Below, in pieces: positions 1-10,720 of a DNA stretch of 64,000 bases. Made by a program: the position numbers and the translations under genes. Location of the stretch: assembly GCA_003996215.1 (NCBI GenBank), contig QJPP01003154.1:186001-250000 (forward strand), given 5' to 3'. Numbering within the stretch: the first letter of the stretch is position 1; each line of letters begins with the position of its first letter. Source of the stretch: Jaltomata sinuosa (taxonomy: Eukaryota; Streptophyta; Magnoliopsida; Solanales; Solanaceae). The notes beneath the pieces were generated by a model. That model saw only the letters and a program-made list of their open reading frames with translations, did not search any database and was not told the DNA's origin.

Positions 1-1968
1 CATTTATGTTGAAAATGGGTCCCTCAAGGCCATGCAAAGTTTAGAAAATCAATACCAGTAAGCCCGAAACTGAAACCGTAGTAAGATATGCAAAAAATCC
101 CTTTTATATGCATGAAAATGACATGATCAAACATAAATAGCTGCCCAGCAACTCACAATCAACCTATTGGCCCTGCAAAGGCTTCAATCGCTCTACAACA
201 CAGATAGCCAGCCTTATATCACAATAACGATATTCAGAACTCACGAACACCCCCGAATAGCCTACCATCTATGGTCCAGAGTCAAAACAAGGCCACACAG
301 GACCACAAGGGTAATAATATCAAACTATGAGGAATACTACACACAATGGAGGAAAGAAATGGGACGGACAGGAAAAAGCGATCAAGGTCTGTGGTGCCAA
401 GCTAATAACCCAATCCAAGGATGCCAATTAGTACAATTTTATCCGATATATGTGAAGTCTAGGGAGTTTAGATTGTAACCTGCCTGTCGTTCGATGACAA
501 GCTGTTAACACGACAATATCCAAGGTCGAACCGCGCCAAGAAGCTCTGAATGATAATCAAACTATCAAAAACACGAAAAGCACATTAAAACGAGACTAAG
601 GACACCCATATTGCTATAATCATAGCCGCTTAAATTTCGGGTCCCCGGTGTTTCTGCGGGGCCTACAACCTAAAATCAAGGACGGAATGAAGCACGATGA
701 CCACAATAATGCTAAGAATACATGCTCCAAAATTAATCAATTTTGGACAAGAGGAGGGCACAAAACAGCCCACTCAAGCTCCAAATTAAAGAATGGAAAT
801 TTAAGAATACAAATCAGAAATTGAGCAAGGAAAGCTTACCACAACGAGAGAACCACACCAAGGAAACGAAAACAAGGAATTCATGGAGCATGCAACCCCT
901 AGGGAACAGATTCTTCAAGAAAAATCAAGCTTTTAGAATTACAACCATGGAGGTTTCAACAATGGAGGAAAAAGGAAATTTTGGAGAAGAAGAACTTACC
1001 AAATTAGCAAGGAAGCAAGAATTCCCCTCAATACAATGAATTCCCAAGGCTATGAGCTAAATTTAAGACTTTGGTGGAGAGGATATTTAGTTTAGAGCTT
1101 GGAAAAATGAAGAAACAAGGCTGGAAAAATTGAAGTGCCAAGAATTATACAACTGATGGTCGTTGGTCAGCACCATTCACGCTAAACTCGTGCTATCGCG
1201 CTAGAGGAAACCAGGCGCCAAGGTGCCATCGCGCTGGCCAATAGAAATGCACGTGCATGCGATTGCGCTAGGCTAGCGCCATTGGCGCTGAGGAGCTGCC
1301 TGCAATAGAAAATCTACAACTTTTAAAAACTCTACGGGGCATTCCAGGCACAATCAGAAACCGATACTCAAAAACAAACAATGCTAATAGAGTGGAAATG
1401 ACATTCCAGACTCAACGGAATCAACGAAACTTCTGTATGAGGTCGTTTCAGAGAAATGTTGACCCAAGTCAATATTAACTAAACCAACCAATTACCCGAA
1501 ATGAGCCCGGCTCACCCGAGAGCCTAACCAACCACCAACCTAACCTAAACTCATCATTGCAAAGCTGACGGAATCATCGAATTTTGAATATGACGCTCTG
1601 ATCATTGAAACCTGACCCAAGTTCCACTTTCAACTCCAAATAGCCTGAAAACAGAAAAACCAATATAAAACCCATATTCGGAAGTTCTCAAGCCTCGACT
1701 AAAGGTCCAACCAGACCAAACTCAATGCTCGGAGCTAACAGAACTGTCGGAATTCGATTCCAAGCATGTTAGCTAAGAATGTTGACTAAAGTCAATGAAT
1801 TCCTAAGTTTAAGCTCTAAAATAGGGAAATGGCCATAACGACCAAATGAATGGCCAGGGTACCGAACCACCAGTCCCATCAAGCTATAAATGACTTAGGG
1901 CCACTGCAGAAAGGCTCTAAAAGTACAATGAAGGCATAAACGCGATAATGATCGGAAGGGTCATTACA
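1..1968 (-). repeat. 3' LTR of Element 1 (partial)
   Basis: This is the minus-strand 3' LTR. Its U3 end is at 1968 (minus strand begins TGTAATGACC). Base 1 corresponds to 15109 of the partner LTR, so about 0.65 kb of the far end lies outside the window. It holds a GC-rich cluster of self-complementary motifs (about 1165-1310) next to a degraded TATA-like site (1145-1150). Short open frames here (for example 167-478) are not coding. Confidence 0.9.
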
Positions 1969-2008
1969 TCATCCACCACTAAAAAAGACTTTCGTCATCG
2001 AAAGTCAA
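1969..2008 (-). other. Polypurine-equivalent region of Element 1
   Basis: The minus strand between the integrase tail and the LTR matches the region before the 3' LTR of Element 4 (53878-53911), with the same GATGAAAGTCTTTTTAG-like core and a GTGGATG-like end. This is the expected plus-strand primer position, although the purine run is interrupted. Confidence 0.6.
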
Positions 2009-3610
2009 GAATAAGAAGGTACCTGAAGGCTCAAACAATTGCGGATACTAAGCTCGCAACTTACTCTCGATCTCCCAGGTAGGCTCCTTGACTGGACAAT
2101 GCCTTCTCTAAACTTTCACAACTGGAATTTCCCTAGATCTCAATCTCCTGATATCTCTGGCCAGAATAGGATTCAGCTCCTCCACAAAGGATAAACTCTC
2201 ATACAACTGAACTAAATCCTAATGCAACACATAAGACTCATCTGGAATATACCGTCTCAACATCGAAACATGAAACACCGAATACATAGATGAAAACATC
2301 GGAGGCAAGGCTAACTAATAGGCAACACTACCAACTCTCTGGAGGATCTCAAACGGCCTAATATACCTAGGGCTAAGCTTGCCCCGCTGACCAAATCTCA
2401 TCACGCCTTTCATAGGAAACACACGGAGGAATACTAAATCACTAACACTGAACTCCAAGGCATGAAGTCTACGATCACCATAACTCTTCTGCCTACTCTG
2501 AGCAGCTCGAAGTCTATCCTAAATCACTCTAACTCATTCTAAGGAATCCTAAAGTAAATAAATACTCTGTGGCCTGGACTCTAACCTATCAAATCAACTA
2601 ACCGGCGATCTGCAATGCCTACCATACAATGCCTCGAAGGATGTCATGCCAATGCTAGAATGAAAGCTATTATTATATGCAAACTCAGCCAAAGGCAGAA
2701 ACTGATCCCAAGAACTTCCAGAGTCAAGAACGCAGGCCCAAAGCATGTCCTCCAGGACCTGAATAGTCCTCTTGGACTAGCCATCTATCTGAGGGTGGAA
2801 ACCAGTACTAAGTTGAACCTCTGTACCCAAATCTTGCTGAATAGCCCTCCAAAAATGAGATATGAACTGAGTGTCGCAGTCTAAAATGATAGAAGCTAGG
2901 ACCCCATGCAATCGAACAACCTCACGAATGTAAATCTGAGCTAACCTATCAGCACCTTCAAAAGTCTGAACCGGAAAGAAAATGGGCTGACTTAGTCAGC
3001 CGATCAACGATCACCCACATGGAATCAAAACCCCAGGAAGTATGAGGTAAACCAACCATGAAATCCATAGTAATACCTTCCCACTTCCACTCAAGAATGG
3101 GAAGCCGCTGCATCAAACCACCAAGTCTCATGTGCTCGAACTTAACCTGCTGACAGTTCAAGCACTAAGATACAAACTCCACTACATCCGTCTTTATACC
3201 ACTCCACCAATAAAGCTGTCTCAAATCTCTATACATCTTCATTGCGCCCGAATGAATGGAGTATTTAAAATAATGGGCCTCGCAAAGTATTAACTAAATC
3301 AATTCTCCAACACTTGGAACACAAAGACGATTGTCAAACCTCAAAATACCATCAGAACCCAAAGTAGCTCGGCTAGCCTCACCTCAAACTACCTAATCAC
3401 GTAGGTCACACAATCTCTGTTCCTCTAACTGTCATCTCTGAATCTAATCAACTAGAGTAGAACGAACCTCAATACTGGCAAGAACTCTGCTAGGATCCGA
3501 CAAGTCAAGCCTAACCAAACGATTAGCCAAGGACTGGATTTCCAAGGCCAACGGTCGCTCAGAAACTGAAAGTGAAGCTAGGCTACCCATACTCACCGTC
3601 TTCCGACTCA
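1990..3610 (-). pseudogene. Integrase with chromodomain-like tail, Element 1
   Basis: Read on the minus strand. The zinc-binding region (about 3280-3140) keeps the second His context and a CLNCQQ end. The core keeps the first Asp (VDRLTKSAHF, about 3000), the second Asp (DTQF, about 2875) and the Glu in LEDMLWAC (about 2750). The C-terminal part ends in a chromodomain-like segment with a TWE core near 2040. In-frame stops and frame changes occur throughout, so no integrase can be made. Related copies are at 10721-12312, 37406-38840 and 52331-53870. Confidence 0.82.
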
Positions 3611-3990
3611 AGGCATCCACTACCATGTTGGCCTTGCCCGGATGATAAAAGATGGTGAAATTATACTCCTTCAGTAGCTCAATCCATATCCTCTACCTCG
3701 GGTTCAGCTCTCGCTGACTCATAATATCCTGAAAACTATGATAATCGATGAATATCTTACAATGAACTCCATATAAGTAGTGCCTCCAGATCTTGAGCAC
3801 GAAAACTACCGCCACCAACTCCAAATCATGGGTGGGATAGTTGTGCTCGTGAACCTTCAGCTGCCTCAACACATAAGCAATCACATGACCCTGCTATATC
3901 AATACACAACCAAGATCAACCCTAAAAGCATCACAATATACCAAAAAACTCTGACCCTCTACTAGCAAAGTCAATATAGGAGTTGAAGTC
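3600..3990 (-). pseudogene. RNase H domain, Element 1
   Basis: The minus strand shows the typical chromovirus RNase H series: YCDA near the start, QLKVHEHNYPTHDLELVAVV, KIWRHYLYGVHC, IDYHS and the exit motif DALSRKT (about 3625-3600). Stops interrupt it, for example in the glutamine stretch before IAYVLRQL. The gene lies between RT and integrase, as usual for the family. Confidence 0.82.
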
Positions 3991-4880
3991 AATAAGGCCT
4001 TAAGCCTCTAAAAGCTATCCTCGCACTGATTGGACACTGAAATGGGACATCCTTCCTAGTCAGCCTAGTCAAAGCTGCTGCTATAGAAGAAAACCTCTCT
4101 ATGAACCGTCTGTAGTACCCGACTAGCCCAACAAAGCTATGAACCTCAGTAGGAGTAGTAGGTCTAGGCCAATCATGAACTGCTGAAATCTTACCCGGAT
4201 CCACTCTAATCCCATCCTTAGACACCACGTTCCCTAAGAATGCAATTGACTCAAGACAAAACTCGCACGTTGAGAACTTGGCATAAAGTCGATGATCTCT
4301 CAAAGTCTGGAGTATAATCCTCACTCATCTCTACTCTGTGAGTATATCAAGATGTCATCTATGAAAATGATCACAAATGATTCCAAATACGGGCTAAGCA
4401 CCCTGTGCATCAGATCCATAAAGGCTTTAGGGGCACTAGTCAACCCAAAAGACATCAGCAGGAACTCATAGTGGTCATAACATGTCCTGAATGCTATCTT
4501 AGGTATGTCCTCTACCCTAATCCTCAATTGGTGGTAGCCTGACCTCAAATCTTTCTTCGAAAACATGACTGAACCCTAGAGTTGATCAAACAAATCATTA
4601 ATACACAGCATCAGATACCCATTACTCATAGTAACCCTATCCAGCTACCGATAGTCAACACATATCCGCATCGACCCATCCTTCTTATTAACAAACAGAA
4701 CGGGATCACCCCAAGGTGACAAACTCTGCCTAATAAACCCCTTAGCTGATAAGTCCTGGAGCTGCTCCTTAAGCTCCCTCAACTCAGCAGGAGCCATACA
4801 GTAAGGAGAAATAGAAATGGGCCTAGTGCCCAGTTCTAACTCAATAGCTAAATCAATATCTCTCTGAGGTGGAAGGCCTG
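3990..4880 (-). pseudogene. Reverse transcriptase, Element 1 (5' end lost at Element 2 junction)
   Basis: The minus strand carries the RT fingers, palm and thumb. The catalytic FIDDILIY motif is kept (its two Asp codons are complementary to 4354-4359), as are LRSGYHQL and MSFGLTSAPKAF. The upstream edge is the insertion point of Element 2 at 4881, where the linker before RT (GLPPQRDID on the minus strand) is cut. The protease on the other side of Element 2 stops at the DVILGM motif, so roughly 300 bp of linker is missing. Stops occur early, so it is not functional. Confidence 0.85.
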
Positions 4881-5234
4881 TGTAATGACCGTGTCTATAA
4901 TTACGGGTAGTTCAATCATGCTAAGTTTTAGAGTTATAAAACTCCGGGTTTGGGAGATTGAAATTATGGGCTAGGCTAGCCTCGACTGGTTTTGGAGTGA
5001 GGTAGAGTTTAGGGAAATCTGGGTAAACATGGTTTTAGGTGTCTTAGATTGAGCTAGTTTTCCATGATCCAAGACATAAAGAAGTCTGGGGGACTTTTCG
5101 GAATCGAATTTGGGTAAGTAGAACTCCTGGAATCACGTTTGACGTGAAAGGGTTATTTCAGGACGTCGGGGGAACCAAGTGTATTGTGAAATGGCCAAAA
5201 CTGGAAAATTTATGGACTTTCTACCCATGATGAG

Positions 5235-5385
5235 CACTGTCACACGCGATAGCGGTCACCACTATAGCGATAGAAATTACCGCTATAGCGGCGGTCAAGG
5301 GGCGGTCAACTCACTTAAGACCGCTATAGCGGCAAATGACTTCTATAGCGGGACTGCTATAGTGAAGCGAGGACCGCTATAGCTG
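5235..5385 (+). repeat. Cluster of GCTATAGC palindromes in Element 2 LTR
   Basis: The 12-base palindrome CCGCTATAGCGG is present exactly at 5280-5291 and 5321-5332, with degenerate copies around 5248, 5263, 5343, 5355 and 5373. The copies are irregularly spaced, so this is a motif cluster and not a simple satellite. It sits about 360-500 bases from the LTR start. Its function is unknown; comparable clusters of different sequence occur in the other LTR families here. Confidence 0.85.
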
Positions 5386-6111
5386 GACGATGAGTTTTTA
5401 ATGAAGAAATAGATCTCAAAACATCGGAATTTCACAGGCTTGTTTTGGGAGAAGGGCTGGGCGAATTCAGGCAATTTTCTTCACTCCTCCACCAAAAATC
5501 GTTCCTAAGGTAAGGTTCTCGTTCCCCACACTTTGTACTATATTTCCTATGCGGTAGAATTGCTAGGAGGGAAATTGGGGAAGGTTGGAATGACCTAGGG
5601 ATGATGGAATTCGGGGAAGAAGGGGGTTTCAAACATGTATGTTTTTGGGTGTTGATTTTAGGTATGTTAAAATGATCATAGACTGTTTAATTTCCTGTTT
5701 TGTCCATAAAAAATGATAAGACTAGGAGAATTAATAGTGGAAAAGCTCGAGAAAAGGGTGGGATAATCATGGGTGGCCTGGGGTTTGGGGATTTGGTATA
5801 ATCCGGGTAATGTACAGGCTTGTATGTTAATTGTATGCATTGTGTTATTTTTAGACCAAGAACATGAGAGGAATCCAGAACACGGGAAAGCTCGGGTTGA
5901 ATAGAGCTTGGAACATTTGAGGTAGGTGATGTCTTTCGTATTTCTGCGAATGTGTATATTCATTGTACTCGTTATCTAAGTAATTATTTGCATTATATTG
6001 CTTAGGGGAATTGTGTGGAATGTCTAAGTTTGGTTTACAGTCTATGTTTGAATGGTTTTTACTTGTTGCCTTTACAAGGGGTGTGCATTCATATATTGAC
6101 TGTGGTTGTTG

Positions 6112-6231
6112 ACATTTGGTTGGCTCGAGTACCATGCCTAGTACGAGTATAACATTTGGTTGGCACAGGTACCACACCTAGTACGGGTATAACACATGGT
6201 TGGCACGGGTACCACACCTGGTATGAGTTTA
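6112..6231 (+). repeat. Three 40-bp tandem units in Element 2 LTR
   Basis: Units start at 6112, 6152 and 6192 with a period of exactly 40. Each contains a TTGGTTGGC-like start and a GGTACCACACCTAGTAC-like core. Element 3 LTR has a looser counterpart near 40215-40290 (GGGTACCATGCCAGTAC). A second, looser duplication (GATATTGGTTCCGTGAG) follows at about 6281 and 6330. Confidence 0.85.
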
Positions 6232-7146
6232 CTTTATTGCATCTTACACTGTTTCATTGATTATTGTATTGCATTAGTTGATATTGGTTCCGTGAGAGGA
6301 ACGAGTTATTTTACTGAAATGCGATACTTGATATTGGTTCCGTGAGTGGACTGGGTTATTATTGAAAAGTGTTATTGATTGGTGATCCATGAAGGGCCGG
6401 GAACTGTTGTATGACTATTGAATTGATCTTGGTTTAGGCCAGGTAATCACTTCTTATGGTAGTTGTCTAGAGGGGATTCCAGGGTGGGTCTGGGCTAGAC
6501 GGTAAGGTATGGTCATGGTTATTCTTGTTGGTGGAATAGAACTGTAAGAGATGGATTCATGCGGTAACAAGCTAGGTAGAGACCTGTAGTCTAGAGATGC
6601 CTGTGATATTGTTGCATGTTTGCCATACTTGTTACTGGATTTTGTGTACTATTTATATACTGTTTTATTGAATACTGGCTGATGATCCTACTAGTACACA
6701 GTGGTGGTGTACTGATACTCCACTTGTCTTTCTTTTGGTGAGTACAGAAAATCTTCCAGTGACTAAGACGAGAACTCAGATTTAGCACTGACGTTTCCGA
6801 TCTTCAAGGGTGAGCTGTTGATTCAAGCTACCTTGGGATTATCATTAGAGTTTTAGTCCATTTGTTCGGACTTAAAAACTATTCTTATTTTGTTTGGGGT
6901 TGCATCCCCGTACTCTAGATTTGGTATTGATGTTTGGTACGATGACTTTCAGTTCCTAGGTGGGATTTTCCACAGATTATTAATTATGATAAGTATTTTG
7001 AGTAGTTGATCTTATTTTCATTGCTAGTTTACATTGATGCTTGCTGGTTTTAGGCTGTTAGTCTAGGCAAGGGTGGAACTTTATTAGTTCCCTCATCTGG
7101 GGGTTGGGTGGGTGCCACTCACGAAAGGGTTGGGTCGTGACAAAGA

Positions 7147-7158
7147 TGGTATCAGAGC
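7147..7158 (+). other. Primer binding site, tRNA-iMet (Element 2)
   Basis: TGGTATCAGAGC lies four bases after the LTR end and is complementary to the 3' end of plant initiator-Met tRNA, the usual primer of this lineage. Confidence 0.92.
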
Positions 7159-7364
7159 CTAGGTTTGTTGATCTCGTTGTACCAAAAAGTTCTAGTAGAG
7201 TCTTACGGAATGGTACGGAGACGTCTGTACTTTTCTTCGAGAGGCTATGGGGCTTTAGGAAAAAAACTATATCTTCCTTCTTCTCCTTCGTGCTATAACT
7301 CGATTCCAATTGGTATCTGGTGATACATATTGGTATCTAACTTCGTTCACTCTTCTGTCCGCAA

Positions 7365-8830
7365 ATGGTTACTACAAGGAATAATGGAACAAGGCCAGCG
7401 GTCCCAGCAGCGGGCCCGGTAGTTCACGGCAGAGGTAGATGAAGGGGCAGAGGATGAGTTGGAGCCGCACCCGCCAGGGGTGGGGCTTGAGCTGTTGCTG
7501 CTGCACATAAGTTAACCCCTCCCCAATCTCAGGAACCTATGACTGAGGATGTGGAAGAAGTAGTGGTAGAGGATAGAGGAGCTCAGGAGGAGGTGGCACC
7601 GGTTGGGGGTGTAGGCCTTTCCGCTATGACATCAGAAGCTTTCAGGCAGGCGTGGGATATATTGAGTGGGTTGGTTGGTGCTGGAGCCATACCCGCAACT
7701 TATGTGAATCAGGCCTTGGATACTCAGCCATCAGTTACTACTACACCAAGGATGGATGCAGCTTCGGGCATAAATGATCTTCTCAGGCCAATGTTAGGCC
7801 CAGTGATGACAGGTAATGAGCATGAGATGCTGACTAAGTTTATTAAGCTGAAACCTCCGATGTTTTAGGGTACAGACAAGGAGGATGCCTATGAGTTCAT
7901 CCTTGATGACCATAAGAGGTTGCACAAATTGGGTATTGTACGTCAGCATGGGGTGTAGTTTGTCACTTTTCAGCTGCAGGCTGATGCCAAGCAGTGGTGG
8001 AGGTCTCATGTTGAGTATCGGTCATCTATCTTATCTCCACTGACTTGGGAGAAGTTCCATGCATTGTTTCTACAGAAGTACGTTCCCCGTACTTTGAGGG
8101 ACCGGAAGAAGGATGAGTTTCTGAACTTGGTGCATGGTGGCATGTCGGTCTTGGCTTATGAGGCTAAGTTTCATGCATTGTCTCATATTTCTACACAGAT
8201 GTTGGGTTCCGAAGAGGAACAGGTCCGGTTGTTTGTCAAGGGTCTAAATAGTGATCTGCAGGTACTGTCAGTGCATATGACTTCTTTAGGCAAGGGTTTT
8301 AATGATATAGTGGACTATGTGAAGAAGATTGAGGGAGTTAGGCAAGCGGGGCAGGCTAAGGCTTTAGCCAAAAGGCCCCTAAATGAGGGAAATTTTGGTG
8401 GTTCATACTCCAGAGGCCATCATCATCAGGCTTACTCAGCCCGTCCTATTCAGTTAGCTCTGCCAGCTACTACAGGTGGTCATCACGACGCTTAGTCTTC
8501 AACTCCAAGAGGCTAGGGAGCATCTTATACATCAGCTAGCAGGCCTAATTTGGACCGTGGTTGCTTCTATTGTGGTGAGTTGGGCCACTTTAAGAGGGAG
8601 TGTCCACATAGGCAGGTAGGTAATTAGGGTCAGCATCAAACTAGAGAAGTGGTTCCGGCAGGCAGAGGTGGTAATGTTAGGGGTTATCCACAGGGTGAGC
8701 GAGGTAATTTCTAGGGAGGACGAGGAGATCGAGGGAACGACGGAGCAAGCAGGGGTGCGGCACAGCCAGCCTGAGAAGTTGCCTGGATTGATGATCGGGC
8801 ATATTGCTATGCTTTTCCAGGAAAGACTGA
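7365..8830 (+). pseudogene. gag, Element 2
   Basis: The start is the ATG at 7365, after which an Arg/Gly-rich N-terminus is broken by several stops. The central capsid-like part runs through about 7820-8340 (EDAYEFIL, QKYVPRTLRDRKKDEF, GGMSVLAYEAKFHALS). A complete zinc knuckle, C-X2-C-X4-H-X4-C, is encoded at 8562-8603 and would bind genomic RNA. TAG stops at 7867, 7957 and 8493 fall where related copies encode Gln or another residue. Confidence 0.85.
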
Positions 8831-9308
8831 GGCGGAAGCCTCAGATGCGGTGATCACAGGTACTATTCTTGTCTGTGATAAAATGGCCTCAGTATTATTT
8901 GACCCAGGATCTACATATTCTTATGTGTTTGTTAGTTTTGCTTTGGGTTTGAATTTGAATTACAATATCCTTGATTCCTCTATCCATGTATCTACCCCAA
9001 TTAGAGAGTTAGTGATTGTGACTCATGTGTATCGTGACTGTTCTGTGGTATTTGTGGGGCTACGTACTTGGGTAGATTTAGTGATTCTGGATATGGCTGA
9101 TTTTGATATTATCTTGGGTATGACCTGGCTATCTCCTTATCATGTTGTGTTGAACTGTAACACCAAAACCATGACTCTAGAAATTCTAGGTAAGGATAGA
9201 TTAGAGTGGGAATGTGTATACATGCCTAAGCCTGTTAAGATAATATCATTTGTTCAGGCTAGGAAGCTAGTGGGAAGGGGGTGTCTAGCCTTCTTGGCTC
9301 ATCTCTAG
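8831..9308 (+). pseudogene. Aspartic protease, Element 2
   Basis: The frame continues from the zinc knuckle. VITGTILVCDKMASVLFDPGS holds the active-site region, with the catalytic Asp at 8901-8903 followed by Pro-Gly-Ser, as in several plant gypsy proteases. The downstream DFDIILGMTWLS segment marks the end of the fold. This is the longest open stretch of the element's 5' half (152 codons), ending at a TAG at 9306-9308. It is fused to gag and RT as a polyprotein in intact relatives. Confidence 0.85.
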
Positions 9309-10260
9309 GATGATAGTGTGGAGTCCCTTTCTATTGAGTCAGTTCCGGTGGTGTCCGAATTTTTAGAGGTGTTTCCAGCGGATTTGCCTGGTATGCCTCC
9401 GGATAGGGATAGATTTTTGTATTGATTTGGAGCCAGACACTCATCCCATCTCTATTCCTCCGTATAGAATGGCTCCGGCAGAGTTAAGGGAACTTAAGAC
9501 TCAGCTGCAGGAACTCCTAGATAAGGGATTTATACATCCAGTGCTTCACCTTGAGGGGCTCCGGTTTTGTTTGTGAAAAAGAAGGATGGTAGTATGCGGA
9601 TGTGCATAGACTACAGACAGTTGAATAAGGTGACCATCCAGAATAAGTATACTTTACCCCGGATAGATGATTTGTTTGACCAACTTCAGGGTGCATCGGT
9701 GTTTCCAAAAATCGACTTGAGGTCGGGGTACCATTAGCTAAAGATTAGGCCTGAGGATATTCCGAAACTGCTTTTTGGACTCGGTATGGATATTACGAGT
9801 TTCTAGTAATGTCGTTTGGTTTGACCAATGTGGCGGCAGTATTCATGAGTTTGATGAATGGGGTGTTTAAGTCCTACTTGGATTCTTTTGTTATCGTGTT
9901 CATTGACGATATTTTGATCTACTCTAAGAGTAGGGAGGAGCATGCTAATCATCTTCGCATTGTGCTGGACATCTTGAGGCACCAAAAGATTTATGCAAAA
10001 TTCACTATGTGTGAGTTTTGGTTGACTTCTGTGGCATTTTTGGGGCATGTGGTGTCAGAAAAAGGGGTGATGGTGGATCCCCAGAAAATTGAGGCAGTTA
10101 AGAGTTGGGTCCGTCCTAGCTCTGCGACAGAGGTGAGAAATTTTGTTGGGCTTGTGGGGTACTACCAGAGGTTTGTGAATGACTTTGCTTCTATTGCTAC
10201 TCACCTGACCAGGCTGACATAGAAGGAGGTACCATTTGTGTGGTCCGATTAGCACAAGGA
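9309..10260 (+). pseudogene. Reverse transcriptase, Element 2
   Basis: RT motifs run from the linker (PADLPGMPPDRD, about 9375) through CIDYRQLNKVT (9604) and FPKIDLRSGYH (9705) to FIDDILIYSKS, with both catalytic Asp codons intact at 9905-9910. Frameshifts near 9410, 9545 and 9770 and a stop at 9736 break the frame. The thumb continues to about 10222 (VGLVGYYQRFVNDF). Confidence 0.87.
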
Positions 10261-10720
10261 GATCTTCCAAAGCCTCAGGACACTTTTGACCATGGCTCCT
10301 ATATTGTCCTTGCCGGTTGAAGGTAAAGACTTTATTGTTTACTGTGATGCTTCACATTATGGTTTGGGTGCTGTGTTGATGCAGGATAGGAATGTGATAG
10401 CCTATGCATCTAGCCAGTTGAAGGTGCATGAGAGGAATTACCCGACTCACGATTTAGAGTTGGCAGCGGTGGTTTTTTCTTTGAAAATCTGGAGACACTA
10501 CCTTTATGGTGTCAAGTCTGAAGTATTCACAAATCATCACAGTCTGCAACACGTTTTCACTCAGAAGGATTTGAATCTGAGGCATATAATGTGGATGGAG
10601 TTATTGAAAGATTTTGATGTGACCATTCAGTACCATCCGAGTAAGGCTAATCTGGTGGCAGGCGCATTGAGCCGAAAAACTATTAGCATGGGTAGCGTGG
10701 CTTGTTTGGGGGTGTCCAAA
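10261..10720 (+). pseudogene. RNase H domain, Element 2
   Basis: Open from 10286 to 10723. It carries YCDASHYGLGAVL with the first catalytic Asp, HERNYPTHDLELAAVV with the Glu and ALSRKT at the C-terminal exit. The third catalytic site reads TNHHSLQ where relatives have TDHHSLQ, an Asp-to-Asn change that would impair cleavage. Confidence 0.85.

Larger units (their letters stand above)
4881..7142 (+). repeat. 5' LTR of Element 2
   Basis: It begins TGTAATGACC and ends GGGTCGTGACA directly before the primer site: 2262 bp with near-matching inverted ends. It contains the GCTATAGC motif cluster (5235-5385), splice-donor-like sites (5507-5515 and 5919-5930) and a 3 x 40-bp tandem repeat (6112-6231). 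No convincing TATA box was seen beside the motif cluster. Confidence 0.93.

Noticed and set aside
7147..7158. tRNA-like sequence TGGTATCAGAGC (also 51141 and 57845)
   Set aside because: These are retrotransposon primer sites complementary to the tRNA 3' end; no cloverleaf surrounds them.
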